DNA from: Streptomyces antibioticus | GTDB taxonomy: Bacteria > Actinomycetota > Actinomycetes > Streptomycetales > Streptomycetaceae | DNA: 64,000 bases | Assembly: GCF_002019855.1 (NCBI RefSeq) | Contig: NZ_CM007717.1 | Location: 744,001-808,000 of the forward strand | Direction of reading: 5' to 3' | Shown here: piece after piece, positions 43,768-52,528 of the stretch | Layout: every line of letters begins with the position of its first letter | Numbering within the stretch: the first letter of the stretch is position 1 | Notes under the pieces: model-generated | Databases searched by the model: none | Told to the model about the DNA's origin: nothing | The model's input: only the letters and a program-made list of their open reading frames with translations | Translations under genes and position numbers: made by a program

Positions 43768-45720
43768 ATGGCCGACGTGATGCAGGCAGATCCGGCGCGG
43801 TACGCGAGCAGCGTGGAGCAGAAACGGTGCGCCTGTGGCGTACCCGAGGACGCGCGGGCGCCGGCCGGGGCCGAGGAGCGGTTCCGGGGTCTGCTGGAGG
43901 CGGCTCCGGACGCCATGGTCATCGTGGACGACACCGGCGTCATACGTCTGGTCAACGCCCAGACGGAGGCGCTGTTCGGCTACGGCCGTGAGGAACTCCT
44001 CGGCCGCCCGGTCGAGTTGCTCATCCCGCACCGCTTCCGCGACCAGCACACCGGGCACCGGGGCGGCTACACGGCCAACCGGCAGGTGCGTCCCATGGGC
44101 GCCGGTCTGGAGCTGCACGGGCTGCGCAAGAACGGCGAGGAGTTCCCCGTCGAGATCAGCCTCAGCCCGCTGGAGACGGCGGACGGGCTACTGGTGTCGG
44201 CGGCCGTGCGCAACGTCAGCGACCGCAAGGCGGCCGAGGCCAGGATCAACGAACTGGCCGCGCTGGTGGAGTCGTCGCAGGACGCGATCCTCGCCAAGAC
44301 CCTCGACGGGTACATCACCTACTGGAACGCGGCGGCGCAGCGCCTGTACGGCTACACGGCCGAGGAGGTCATCGGCCGGCACGTCTCGCTGCTGGCCCCG
44401 CAGGAGCTGCGCGGCGAGATCCGCGCCCTGCTGCGGCGGCTGCGGCACGGCGAGAAGGTCGAGCACTTCGAGACGTTACGGCTGACCAGCACCGGCGATC
44501 TGCTGGACGTGGACGTGACGCTGTGGCCGACCCGGGACACGCGCGGCACCGTCGTCGGGGCGTGCGCGATCGTGCGGGACATCAGCGACCGCAAGCGCGC
44601 GGAGGCCGAACTGACCGCGCTGTACGAGCAGCAGCGGCACATCGCGCTGACCCTCCAGCGCAGTCTGATGGGCACGCCGCCCGCCCTGCCGGGCCTGGCC
44701 ACCGCCAGCCGCTACCGGCCGGCCACGCAGGGCGCCGGGGTGGGCGGCGACTGGTTCGACCTGATACCGCTGGGCGCCGACCGGGTGGGCGTGCTGATCG
44801 GCGATGTGATGGGCCGCGGCCTCGAAGCCGCGGCCGTCATGGGCCAGTTGCGGTCGGCGGCGCACGCGCTGGCGAAGACCGGGATGCAGCCGCGTCAGCT
44901 CATGCGGGCGCTGGACCGCTGCGTCGCCGATCTCGACGTCCCCGATCAACTCGTCACCTGCTGCTATCTGGTGATCGCGCCGGACACCGGCACCGTCACG
45001 GTCTGTTCGGCGGGCCATCTGCCGGTGCTGATCGCCGGGACCGGCGGCGTCAGCGCCCTGCCGTGCCCGGTGAACGCGCCCCTCGGGGTGGGCGACGTGC
45101 TGTACGAGGAGTCCAGTTCGGAGATAGCGCCGGGCGCCACGCTGGTGCTCTACACGGACGGTCTGGTGGAGACGCCGGGCAGCGACATCGAGTTCCGGAT
45201 CGACGAACTCTCCCTCCTTCTGGACGAGTTCTTCTCCGGGACGCCGTCCCTGGAGGACGCGGCGGACCATGTGCTGGCCGGTCTGCTGCCGGACCCCGAG
45301 AGCCACAACGACGACGTCACGCTGCTGTTCGCGCAGCTCCCGGCGCCTCCGCTGGCCGCCGTCAGCACCGCGCTGCCGGCCGTCCCGGCTTCGGTGCGGG
45401 AAGGGCGGGCCTTTCTGCACAAGGCGCTCGACTCGTGGACCTGCGCCGGCATCGCCGGTGACGCGCTCCTGCTGCTGTCGGAGACGCTGACCAACGCCGT
45501 CCAGCACGCCGAGGGCCCGCTCGGGCTGCATGTGCACCGCACGGCCACCGATCTCACCGTCGAAGTCAGCGACCGCAGCCCGCAGTTGCCCCAGCCGCGC
45601 CTGGCCGGCCAGGACGAGGAGTCCGGCCGGGGTCTGATCCTGGTCCGTGCCCTCGCCGCCGGGTGGGGGGTCCGGCCGACGGACGAGGGCAAGACGACCT
45701 GGTTCACGCTGCGGCTGTAG
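43768..45720 (+). CDS. PAS-PAS-SpoIIE phosphatase-HATPase regulator
   Basis: The 650-residue protein combines PAS 1 (about 45-145, [22 protein letters not shown]), PAS 2 (about 160-275, [22 protein letters not shown]), a SpoIIE/PP2C phosphatase (about 300-520, [26 protein letters not shown]) and a C-terminal anti-sigma-like HATPase (about 535-645, [29 protein letters not shown]). Such proteins both dephosphorylate anti-anti-sigma factors and can phosphorylate them in partner switching. ATG at 43768 is preferred because AGGTGGA precedes it; an in-frame ATG at 43756 is possible. TTA codon 237 (44476-44478) implies bldA control, as in the smaller relative at 1380. Confidence 0.9.
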   Translation: MADVMQADPARYASSVEQKRCACGVPEDARAPAGAEERFRGLLEAAPDAMVIVDDTGVIRLVNAQTEALFGYGREELLGRPVELLIPHRFRDQHTGHRGGYTANRQVRPMGAGLELHGLRKNGEEFPVEISLSPLETADGLLVSAAVRNVSDRKAAEARINELAALVESSQDAILAKTLDGYITYWNAAAQRLYGYTAEEVIGRHVSLLAPQELRGEIRALLRRLRHGEKVEHFETLRLTSTGDLLDVDVTLWPTRDTRGTVVGACAIVRDISDRKRAEAELTALYEQQRHIALTLQRSLMGTPPALPGLATASRYRPATQGAGVGGDWFDLIPLGADRVGVLIGDVMGRGLEAAAVMGQLRSAAHALAKTGMQPRQLMRALDRCVADLDVPDQLVTCCYLVIAPDTGTVTVCSAGHLPVLIAGTGGVSALPCPVNAPLGVGDVLYEESSSEIAPGATLVLYTDGLVETPGSDIEFRIDELSLLLDEFFSGTPSLEDAADHVLAGLLPDPESHNDDVTLLFAQLPAPPLAAVSTALPAVPASVREGRAFLHKALDSWTCAGIAGDALLLLSETLTNAVQHAEGPLGLHVHRTATDLTVEVSDRSPQLPQPRLAGQDEESGRGLILVRALAAGWGVRPTDEGKTTWFTLRL

Positions 45721-45747
45721 AGCGCCCGCCCCGCCGTTGCCACGTCG

Positions 45748-46725
45748 CTACGCCGAGGCGGTGAGCCCCCGGGGCGAGCCGCCGCCGGCCAGGTCGAAGG
45801 CGTCCAGATGCGCCTGGACGTACGGCACGGCCACCTTCGCCACCTCCACCGCGCCGTCCACGAACGCGGGCTGCACATTGACCTCGAAGACCACCCCGCC
45901 GTTCTCGGGCGCGAGGTCCACGCCCGCGAAGGGCAGTCCGACCGACGCGGTGGCGGCGACGGCCAGTTCGGCGAGGCGGGGCGGCAGGTCGGCGGGGTCG
46001 ATGTGGACGGGGGTGGCGCCCCGGCAGGTGTTGCACGGGGTGTCGGGCTCGGGCTGGAGGTGCTCGCGGGCGTGCACGACCTGCTCGCCGAGCACGAACA
46101 CCCGGAACTGGTGGCGCAGTCCGTCGGGGGTGACGTTTCCCGCGTCGCGCGACAGCATCCAGTCGGTGCCGTGCCCGGCGTAGTAGGCGGTGGCCTCCGC
46201 GAGCTGCCCGGGGGTGGTGACATGGAAGGTGTCGTCGCCGCCGGTGCCGACGACGGGCCGCGCCCAGGTGTCGCCGCCGAGCCGCTCGAACGCCTCGGCG
46301 GCCTCCGCCAGGGCGGGGTCCGACAGGACGACGGTCTCCATCTGGGCGACGCCGTCGCGCTCGAAGCGGGCCACGGTGAGGTTCTTCTCCGTCGCCGTCC
46401 GCCATGCCTCCGGACCGGCGGCGAGGGTCACCACGTCGTGGCTCTCCAGGAGTTCCTGGAAGGCGGCGAGATCCCGCCTGCGGTGCGGCGGGATCTCGTA
46501 GAGCAGGACGACGTCGGGGACGAAGTCCAGCCGCTCCTCGGGGACTTGGAGGCGTAAGCGGCCGCCGTCCGGGGCGCAGCGGCCGGAGCCGCCGGTCGCG
46601 AAGTGCCGGGAGTCGACCCGGACGGGCGGGGCTCCGGTGAGCAGTTCCACGGCCTCGGCGAGGTACTCCCGGCACCCCTCGGGCGAGCTGGGATCGGCGA
46701 TCAGGGCGATGTTCGGTCGGGACAC
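45748..46725 (-). CDS. ATP-grasp ligase (RimK-like), stand-alone
   Basis: The 325-residue protein shows an ATP-grasp layout: VVLSDPALAEAAEAFERLGG and WARPVVGTGGDDTFHVTTPGQ (nucleotide-binding region), HQFRVFVLGEQVVHAREHL, and the metal-binding FAGVDLAPENGGVVFEVNVQPAF. Family members ligate a carboxylate to an amine or thiol with ATP. A CNTC pair (about residue 238) in the insert is unusual. GTG at 46725 is chosen because TGGAGG precedes it. Codon 57 is TTA (46555-46557), suggesting bldA dependence. No precursor peptide or maturase was seen next to it, so a graspetide role is unsupported. Confidence 0.8.
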   Translation of the reverse strand: MSRPNIALIADPSSPEGCREYLAEAVELLTGAPPVRVDSRHFATGGSGRCAPDGGRLRLQVPEERLDFVPDVVLLYEIPPHRRRDLAAFQELLESHDVVTLAAGPEAWRTATEKNLTVARFERDGVAQMETVVLSDPALAEAAEAFERLGGDTWARPVVGTGGDDTFHVTTPGQLAEATAYYAGHGTDWMLSRDAGNVTPDGLRHQFRVFVLGEQVVHAREHLQPEPDTPCNTCRGATPVHIDPADLPPRLAELAVAATASVGLPFAGVDLAPENGGVVFEVNVQPAFVDGAVEVAKVAVPYVQAHLDAFDLAGGGSPRGLTASA

Positions 46726-47067
46726 AGCGGCCTCCAGTGGCTGTCGACGCACGCTCGTGCCGCGGGCCGGCCGGCACGTGGTCCGAGCGGGATCACGGAT
46801 GGTGCCTGTCGCGCGGGGGGCCTCGCGTCCGTCCCCGCACCGGCGGCCGCGGGGATACGCGGCCCGTCCCGGGTCCGCGGGACGGCTGCCGGGCCGGGGA
46901 CGGCCGGTGGCCCTAAGGGGCCCCGCGGGTTACGCGTCGCGGGGCGGCCACTGTAGGCACCGGGCGGCGCGGACCGACAGGGCGCATGCCCGGCCGCCCT
47001 CTGCCCCGTGCCCTGCGCCGTCCGCACCCGCCCGTGCGCCCTCGCCGGGAGGCCGTGACCTGCTGTC
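46726..47067. other. 342-bp GC-rich gap between ATP-grasp and phosphoketolase genes
   Basis: No gene with coding character is seen. It contains the hairpin described at 46921-46944 and the ATP-grasp promoter region. There is nothing else of note. Confidence 0.5.
46921..46944 (-). terminator. hairpin downstream of the phosphoketolase gene
   Basis: CCCCGCG / CGCGGGG form a 7-bp stem with a 10-base loop, in the gap after the phosphoketolase stop. Confidence 0.45.
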
Positions 47068-49455
47068 TCAGCCGTCCCAGGACCAGTCGGCGACCTCGGG
47101 GAGATCGGTGCCGTGGGCCCGGATCCAGTCGTGGTGGCGCAGTCGCGCGTCCTCCATCCGCTGCCGTACGGCGGCGGCGCGCACGGCGAGGCCGGGCACC
47201 CGGTCGATGACGTCCATGACGAGCCGGTAGCGGTCGAGGTCGTTGCGGACGACCATGTCGAACGGCGTGGTCGTGGTGCCGATCTCCTTGTAGCCGCGCA
47301 CATGCAGATTGCGGTGACCGGTGCGGCGGTAGGCGAGACGGTGGATGAGCCACGGGTAGCCGTGGTAGGCGAAGATGACGGGCCGGTCGGTGGTGAACAG
47401 GCCGTCGTACTCGAAGTCGCTCATGCCGTGCGGGTGTTCCTCGGCGGGCAGCAGCCGGGCGATGTCGACGACGTTGACGACCCGGACGGTGACCTCGGGC
47501 AGGTTGCGGCGCAGCAACTGGGCTGCGGCCAGCACCTCCTGGGTGGGGACGTCACCGGCGCAGGCGAGGACGACGTCGGGTTCGCGGCTGCCGTTCTCGG
47601 TGCCGGCCCAGTCCCAGACTCCGGCGCCGCGCGCGCAGTGCGCCCGGGCCTGGTCCATGGACAGCCAGTCGAAACAGGGCTGTTTTCCGGCGACGATCAC
47701 ATTGACGTAGTCGCGGCTGCGCAGGGCGTGATCGGCCACGGACAGCAGGGTGTTGGCGTCCGGCGGCAGATAGACCCGCACGGCCTCGGGGCTCTTGTTG
47801 AGGATGTGGTCGACGAAGCCGGGGTCCTGGTGCGAGAAGCCGTTGTGGTCCTGGCGCCAGACGTGCGAGGTGAGCAGGTAGTTGAGGGAGGCGATGGGGG
47901 CGCGCCAGGGCAAACGCCGTGACACGCGCAGCCACTTGATGTGCTGGTTGACCATCGAGTCGACGATGTGTGCGAACGCCTCGTAGCAGGAGAACAGTCC
48001 GTGCCGGCCGGTCAGCAGATAGCCCTCCAGCCAGCCCTGGCAGGTGTGTTCGGAGAGGATCTCCATCACCCGGCCGTGCCGGTCGAGGTGTTCGTCGACC
48101 TGGAGGGTCTGGGCCTGCCATGCCTTGCCGCTGGCGCCGTAGACGGCCTGGAGCCGGTTGGAGGCGGTCTCGTCGGGTCCGACGAGGCGGAAGTCGCGGC
48201 GCTCGGCGGTGGACCGCATGACGTCCTCCAGCAACTCGCCCAGCACCTTGGTGGGTTCGTGCAGGGTGGCGCCGGGCTTGTCGACGGGGACGGCGTAGGT
48301 GTCCAGGTCGGGCAGCGGGAGTTCACGCAGGAGCAGTCCGCCGTTGGCGTGCGGGGTGGATCCCAGACGGCGGTCGCCGTCGGGGATCCAGGCCAGGACG
48401 TCGAGCCGGGGGCGGCCCTGTTCGTCGAAGAGTTCCTCGGGCCGGTAGGAGCGCAGCCACGCCTCCAACTGGCGCAGATGGTCGGGGTTGTCGCGGACGG
48501 CGGACAGCGGCACCTGGTGGGCGCGCCAGGTGCCCTCCACCGGCAGCCGGTCGACGTGCGCGGGCCCGGTCCAGCCCTTCGGGGTGCGCAGCACGATCAC
48601 CGGCCAGCGGGGGCGCTCACCGGCGCCGTCCTCGCGGGCGGCGCGCTGGAGGGCGGTGATGCGGTCCAGGGCGGTGTCCATGGCCTGGGCCATCGCGCGG
48701 TGGACGGCGTTCGGCTCGTCGCCGGTGACATGGATGGGGTCGTGGCCGTAGCCGCGCAGCAGCTCGTCGAGTTCGGGCTCGGGGATGCGGGCCAGCACCG
48801 TCGGGTTGGCGATCTTGTAGCCGTTGAGGTGCAGGATGGGCAGGACGGCGCCGTCGTGGACCGGGTCGAGGAACTTGTTGGAGTGCCAGGAGGCGGCCAG
48901 CGGGCCGGTCTCGGCCTCGCCGTCGCCGATCACACAGGCGACCAGCAGGTCCGGGTTGTCGAGGGCGGCGCCGTAGGCGTGGGAGAGCGCGTAGCCGAGT
49001 TCGCCGCCCTCGTGGATCGAGCCGGGCGTCTCGGGGGCGACGTGGCTGGGGATGCCGCCGGGGAAGGAGAACTGCCTGAACAGCCTGGCCATGCCGGCCG
49101 CGTCCCGGGTGACGTCCGGGTAGGTCTCGGTGTACGACCCCTCCAGCCAGGAGTTGGCGACCACCGCAGGACCGCCGTGGCCGGGGCCCCAGACGCACAG
49201 GGCGTTCAGGTCGCGGGTGCGGACGACCCGGTTGAGGTGGGTGTACACAAGGTTGAGGCCGGGCGAGGTCCCCCAGTGGCCGAGCAGCCTCGGCTTGATG
49301 TGCTCCGGACGCAGGGGCTCGGTGAGCAGCGGGTTGGACATCAGGTAGATCTGGCCGACGGCCAGGTAGTTGGCGGCGCGCCAGTGCGCGTTCAGGGTCC
49401 GCAGTTCGTCGTCCGTGAGCGGGGCGGCGGAGGTCTGCGGGGGTTCGACGGGCAT
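47068..49455 (-). CDS. xfp: phosphoketolase (Xfp)
   Basis: The 795-residue thiamine-diphosphate enzyme splits xylulose 5-phosphate (and often fructose 6-phosphate) with phosphate into acetyl phosphate plus a shorter sugar phosphate. Signatures: [53 protein letters not shown], the ThDP motif [19 protein letters not shown], and a transketolase-like second half ([20 protein letters not shown]). Length is complete for the family. The neighbouring RpiB-like gene, 121 bases upstream on the same strand, would feed pentose phosphates, suggesting a small carbon-shunt unit. Confidence 0.95.
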   Translation of the reverse strand: MPVEPPQTSAAPLTDDELRTLNAHWRAANYLAVGQIYLMSNPLLTEPLRPEHIKPRLLGHWGTSPGLNLVYTHLNRVVRTRDLNALCVWGPGHGGPAVVANSWLEGSYTETYPDVTRDAAGMARLFRQFSFPGGIPSHVAPETPGSIHEGGELGYALSHAYGAALDNPDLLVACVIGDGEAETGPLAASWHSNKFLDPVHDGAVLPILHLNGYKIANPTVLARIPEPELDELLRGYGHDPIHVTGDEPNAVHRAMAQAMDTALDRITALQRAAREDGAGERPRWPVIVLRTPKGWTGPAHVDRLPVEGTWRAHQVPLSAVRDNPDHLRQLEAWLRSYRPEELFDEQGRPRLDVLAWIPDGDRRLGSTPHANGGLLLRELPLPDLDTYAVPVDKPGATLHEPTKVLGELLEDVMRSTAERRDFRLVGPDETASNRLQAVYGASGKAWQAQTLQVDEHLDRHGRVMEILSEHTCQGWLEGYLLTGRHGLFSCYEAFAHIVDSMVNQHIKWLRVSRRLPWRAPIASLNYLLTSHVWRQDHNGFSHQDPGFVDHILNKSPEAVRVYLPPDANTLLSVADHALRSRDYVNVIVAGKQPCFDWLSMDQARAHCARGAGVWDWAGTENGSREPDVVLACAGDVPTQEVLAAAQLLRRNLPEVTVRVVNVVDIARLLPAEEHPHGMSDFEYDGLFTTDRPVIFAYHGYPWLIHRLAYRRTGHRNLHVRGYKEIGTTTTPFDMVVRNDLDRYRLVMDVIDRVPGLAVRAAAVRQRMEDARLRHHDWIRAHGTDLPEVADWSWDG

Positions 49456-49576
49456 CTCGGTTCCCTTCCGGGTCGGGGGCGCTCGGAGGTGCGTGCCGGT
49501 CCGTATCTCCCACCCTGCCCCGCGATCGGGTACCCCGACAGTGCCGAACGGCCCATCCGGCGCATTCCCGCCGCTC

Positions 49577-50029
49577 TCAGGAGGGGCGGCCCGCGTCGAG
49601 GTCCGCGAGGTGGGCGATGTTGCGCCGGTCCTCGGCGTCCGGGCTCACGTCGGCGCCGAACCAGGCGTCCAGGATCTCCTTGAGCAGCGGCTCCGAGGTC
49701 AGCCGGAGGCTCAGGGCGAGCACATTGGCGTCGTTCCAGCGGCGCGCGCCGTCCGCCGTGTACGCGTCGGTGCACAGGGCCGCCCGGACGCCGGGCACCT
49801 TGTTCGCGGCGATCGACGCGCCGGTCCCGGTCCAGCAGCAGACCACGGCCTGCCCGGACGTCCCGTCGGCCACGTCCCGCGCCGCCGCCTCCGAGCACAC
49901 CGCCCACTGCGCGTCGGTACCGGGCCGCAGCGCGCCGTAGACCAGCACGTCGTGCCCGCGCCCCCGCAGCTCCGAGACCAGCGCGCGGGCGACGGGTTCG
50001 TCCATGTCCGAGGAAACGGAGATCCGCAT
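49577..50029 (-). CDS. RpiB/LacAB-type sugar-phosphate isomerase
   Basis: The 150-residue protein has the RpiB fold: [27 protein letters not shown], the catalytic-Cys/anion loop [25 protein letters not shown], and [23 protein letters not shown]. Members interconvert ribose 5-phosphate and ribulose 5-phosphate or related sugars. Located directly upstream of phosphoketolase on the same strand, it probably supplies pentose phosphate for it. A long hairpin stands just upstream of the start. Confidence 0.85.
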   Translation of the reverse strand: MRISVSSDMDEPVARALVSELRGRGHDVLVYGALRPGTDAQWAVCSEAAARDVADGTSGQAVVCCWTGTGASIAANKVPGVRAALCTDAYTADGARRWNDANVLALSLRLTSEPLLKEILDAWFGADVSPDAEDRRNIAHLADLDAGRPS

Positions 50030-50039
50030 ACCGGCGAGC

Positions 50040-50090
50040 CTACTGACCGGGGGCGGGGAGTGTCGCCTGCGGGGACACGCTGGTCAGTAG
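50040..50090 (-). promoter_or_regulatory. long-range hairpin between the RpiB-like gene and the gene at 50105
   Basis: Arms CTACTGACC / GGTCAGTAG flank an inner GTGTC / GGACAC-type stem. It lies after the stop of the upstream gene and 11 bases before the RpiB-like start. It may end that transcript or act as a leader structure. Confidence 0.4.
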
Positions 50091-50121
50091 CTCCGGCTAT
50101 CCGGTCAGTAGCTCCAGCTAT
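50082..50121 (-). repeat. 21-bp tandem duplication spanning a stop codon
   Basis: GGTCAGTAGCTCCRGCTAT occurs at 50082-50100 and 50103-50121. The second copy encodes the end of the 50105 gene (YSWSY-stop). The first is a nearly identical non-coding echo with one substitution. Confidence 0.75.
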
Positions 50122-50557
50122 AGAGCCCGCCGCCGGTGTCCACCGCGGCGACCGCGAGCCGGGCGACTCCGCGCAGGACGGCGAGGAGATCGTCGTCGGT
50201 CATGTCGTCCCCGTCCTGGGAGCGGAGCCGCGCGGTCCAGCGGTCCGCCAGCTCTTCGAGTGCGGCGGGGCTCGCGGCGGCCAGCGCCCGGGTGAGCCGC
50301 GGCGGCACGGCGAACACCTCGACGCCGTCGTTCAGGGGGGCGGTGACGTACTCCGGCAGCGGCTGCCGATGGAGCCGTTCGATCGGCGGAAGCTCCGCCG
50401 AGGGCTCCTCGAAGTACACGTCCCACTCGGTGATGGCGCTGTCCGGCTCGACGAAACGGCAGGCCACCGAGTCGAAGGCCCGCCCGGGTCCCCCGAGACG
50501 CGTCAAGGCGGCGGTCTCGTCGTCGGGGGCGAGGAAGAACACGATGTCGTGGGCCAT
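50105..50557 (-). CDS. conserved hypothetical protein, 150 aa
   Basis: Not recognised with confidence. The protein begins MAHDIVFFLAPDDETAALTRLGGPG, has VACRFVEPDSAITEWDVYFEEPS and a helical C-terminal half ending YSWSY. It is cytoplasmic and acidic. It resembles DUF1877-like helper proteins only loosely. It lies 28 bases before the stop of, and on the same strand as, the SCO6745-type gene, so the two may share a transcript. Confidence 0.55.
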   Translation of the reverse strand: MAHDIVFFLAPDDETAALTRLGGPGRAFDSVACRFVEPDSAITEWDVYFEEPSAELPPIERLHRQPLPEYVTAPLNDGVEVFAVPPRLTRALAAASPAALEELADRWTARLRSQDGDDMTDDDLLAVLRGVARLAVAAVDTGGGLYSWSY

Positions 50558-50585
50558 CCGAACATGATGGTGCAACCGCAGCGCT

Positions 50586-51464
50586 TCAGACGGGCGAGAA
50601 CCCCGCGCCGCCCGGTGTTCCGACCGGGTTCCCCTCCGGGATCAGCCCGGAGTCCAGGACGGTCCGGGCGAGCGGCGTGAGCAGCTCGGCCAGCCGTGCC
50701 GTGCCCTCGGGGCCCAAGGCGGCCCACGGTCCGGCCGCCGCCGCGTCCGTCGCCGCCTCGATCCGTTCGCGGAGTTCCGCGCCCGCGCCGGTGAGCCGTC
50801 CGTCCGCGCCGACCAGCCCGCGCTCGCGCAGGGCCGTCTTCTCCCTCTCCCAGCGCTCGGCGTCCCATTGCCGGGTCCGCCGCTGGAACTCCTCGTCGCA
50901 CTCGCCCGCCGCGCACTTCAGCAGCATCGCGGCGACCGGGCCGAGGCCGTGGCCGACGAGGACGGCGATGTGCCCGTCACCGCGGTGCTCGCGCAGGGTC
51001 GTGAGCGCCTGCCAGAGGGCGACGTGCGGCCGTGCGGGGCGGGCGAGGGCCTGGTTCGCGCCGCCGAGGACCCGTCCGGCCGTGTCGGCCGCCTGCGCCG
51101 CCGTCCACGCCAGGTCGGCGGCCTCGGCCGTCTCGTCGGAGGCGACGACCTGAGGGCCGTAGAGGGCGGTCATCGCCGCGTCCACGCCCCGCGCGCGGGC
51201 CGCGAGCACCTCCGCCGGGTCCGCGTGGCCCCAGGCGTCCGGCAGCGCGCGGGCCACCCGGTCGGGGTGGAAGACGTAGAAGGAGCTGGTGACGACGGCG
51301 GCCGGGGCGGGTCCCAACGGGGCCGCGCGCAGCGCGAAGTAGCCCATCCAGTAGCCGCGCAGCCCGAGCCCGTCGGCGACTTGGCGCACCTCGGGGGTGA
51401 AGTACACCAGGTCGTGGACCGGTTCGAACCGCTCCCACATCGCCCGCGCGACGCTCTCCCCCAC
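50586..51464 (-). CDS. SCO6745-type conserved protein
   Basis: The 292-residue helical protein (ARAMWERFEPVHDLVYFTPEVRQ, LRGYWMGYFALRAAPLG, FYVFHPDRVARALPDAW, GHGLGPVAAMLLKCAAGE, LRERGLVGADGRLTGAGAELRERIE) matches a group widespread in Streptomyces that ends in a winged-helix-like segment. GTG at 51464 is chosen because GAGGGGA stands 6 bases upstream; the extension to 51533 is unlikely. Function unknown. It is divergent from an atypical response regulator across a region with two palindromes. Confidence 0.7.
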   Translation of the reverse strand: MGESVARAMWERFEPVHDLVYFTPEVRQVADGLGLRGYWMGYFALRAAPLGPAPAAVVTSSFYVFHPDRVARALPDAWGHADPAEVLAARARGVDAAMTALYGPQVVASDETAEAADLAWTAAQAADTAGRVLGGANQALARPARPHVALWQALTTLREHRGDGHIAVLVGHGLGPVAAMLLKCAAGECDEEFQRRTRQWDAERWEREKTALRERGLVGADGRLTGAGAELRERIEAATDAAAAGPWAALGPEGTARLAELLTPLARTVLDSGLIPEGNPVGTPGGAGFSPV

Positions 51465-51563
51465 GGCGTTCCCCTCTCGGATCGTCGGTGCCGGACCGTA
51501 CCGGGCGGCAGGATCCATCATGACAGCGGTCATACACTTCGCATTGTGATCCAGGCCACGAAA

Positions 51564-51577
51564 AAACGATGTCGTTT
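51564..51577. promoter_or_regulatory. palindrome AAACGA-TG-TCGTTT
   Basis: A perfect 14-base inverted repeat lies in the divergent promoter between 51464 and 51653. Half-sites resemble those of the next palindrome at 51611. Confidence 0.45.
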
Positions 51578-51610
51578 CGATAGCGGAGTGGGGGTAGCCT
51601 GAGCCTCATA

Positions 51611-51631
51611 TGAACGAAACCGTTTCGTTCA
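51611..51631. promoter_or_regulatory. palindrome with arms TGAACGAAA / TTTCGTTCA
   Basis: A perfect 9-bp dyad with a 3-base centre ends 21 bases before the response-regulator start, a typical place for a repressor. It is AT-richer than its surroundings. Confidence 0.5.
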
Positions 51632-51652
51632 GGAGCGTGGAGAACGACTGAC

Positions 51653-52327
51653 ATGGTCTCCGTACTCATCGTCAACACCCAGTCCCTGCAGCGCCTCGGC
51701 CTGCGCATGCTCCTGGGCGCCGAACCCGGGCTCACCGTGGCCGGCGAGACCGCGAGCGGCGCCGAGGCGGTCCGCCTGGCCCGCACCCTGCGGCCGGACG
51801 TCGTCCTGATCGACGCCCACGCGTCCGGGACCGACGGCCTCGACACCGTCCGGCGCATCGCGCACCCCGCGCATCCGACGCCCGCCCCGCACCCCCGGAT
51901 CCTCGTCCTCGCCCCGCCCGGCCACGAGCGTCACGCCTACGCCGCCCTGCGCGCCGGAGCCACTGGGTTCCTGTCCGAGGACGCCACCCCGGACGAACTC
52001 ACCGCGGCCGTACGGGACATGGCCGCCGGTGAGGCCGTGATCACCCCGGCGCTCACCCAGGCCCTCATCGACGCCGTCCGCCGCCAGGACACCGTCCGGA
52101 CCGCCGGCCGGGACGTCGACCTCGACACCCTCACCGGACGCGAGCGGGATGTGCTCGTCGCCGTGGCGTCCGGCTGGTCCAACGCCGAGATCGCCTCCCG
52201 GCTGTCGATCGCCCCCACCACCGTGAAGTCCCACGTCAGCCACATCCTCACCAAGATCGGCGCCCGCGCCCGGGTGCAGGCGGTGGCCTTCGCCTACGAG
52301 TCCGGGCTGGTGCACCCGGCCGCCTGA
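51653..52327 (+). CDS. NarL/FixJ-type response regulator with atypical receiver
   Basis: The 224-residue protein has a receiver (about 1-125) and a LuxR HTH (about 150-215, LTGRERDVLVAVASGWSNAEIA, then APTTVKSHVSHILTKIGARARVQAV). In the receiver the usual acidic pair after VLIV is Asn-Thr (VLIVNTQSLQRLG), and the conserved Lys in the switch region is replaced (GFLSEDATPDEL), although Asp54 (VLIDAHASGTDG) is present. Phosphorylation by the normal route is therefore doubtful. There is no sensor kinase beside it. It is probably a ligand-responsive or constitutive regulator, possibly acting on the palindromes in its own promoter. Confidence 0.85.
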   Translation: MVSVLIVNTQSLQRLGLRMLLGAEPGLTVAGETASGAEAVRLARTLRPDVVLIDAHASGTDGLDTVRRIAHPAHPTPAPHPRILVLAPPGHERHAYAALRAGATGFLSEDATPDELTAAVRDMAAGEAVITPALTQALIDAVRRQDTVRTAGRDVDLDTLTGRERDVLVAVASGWSNAEIASRLSIAPTTVKSHVSHILTKIGARARVQAVAFAYESGLVHPAA

Positions 52328-52358
52328 CCCACCGCCTCCCGAGAACAGCGGCAACCAC

Positions 52359-52387
52359 GGCCCCGCTCGCCCTTCGGCGGCGGGGCC
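52359..52387 (+). terminator. hairpin after the response regulator
   Basis: GGCCCCGC / GCGGGGCC with an inner CGCC-CTTC-GGCG stem, 32 bases after the stop codon. Confidence 0.75.
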
Positions 52388-52452
52388 GCCCCCGTTCCCC
52401 AACCGCCTCTCCGTGCACAGGCGTTGACCCGCAACCGGACCGCCAGCAGAAT

Positions 52453-52492
52453 GAGCCGACTCGTTTGAGAGCGCTCTCAAACGAGTCGGCTC
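52453..52492. promoter_or_regulatory. 40-bp perfect palindrome with LacI-type core
   Basis: Left arm GAGCCGACTCGTTTGAGAGC is followed by its exact complement with no spacer. The centre, TTTGAGAGCGCTCTCAAA, has the CG-centred form of LacI-family operators. It lies 37 bases before the start of the Tat-exported glycosidase-like gene, so it is probably its operator. Confidence 0.65.
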
Positions 52493-52528
52493 CCGCCGCT
52501 CCCGCATCCGCATTCCCCTAGGAGACCC

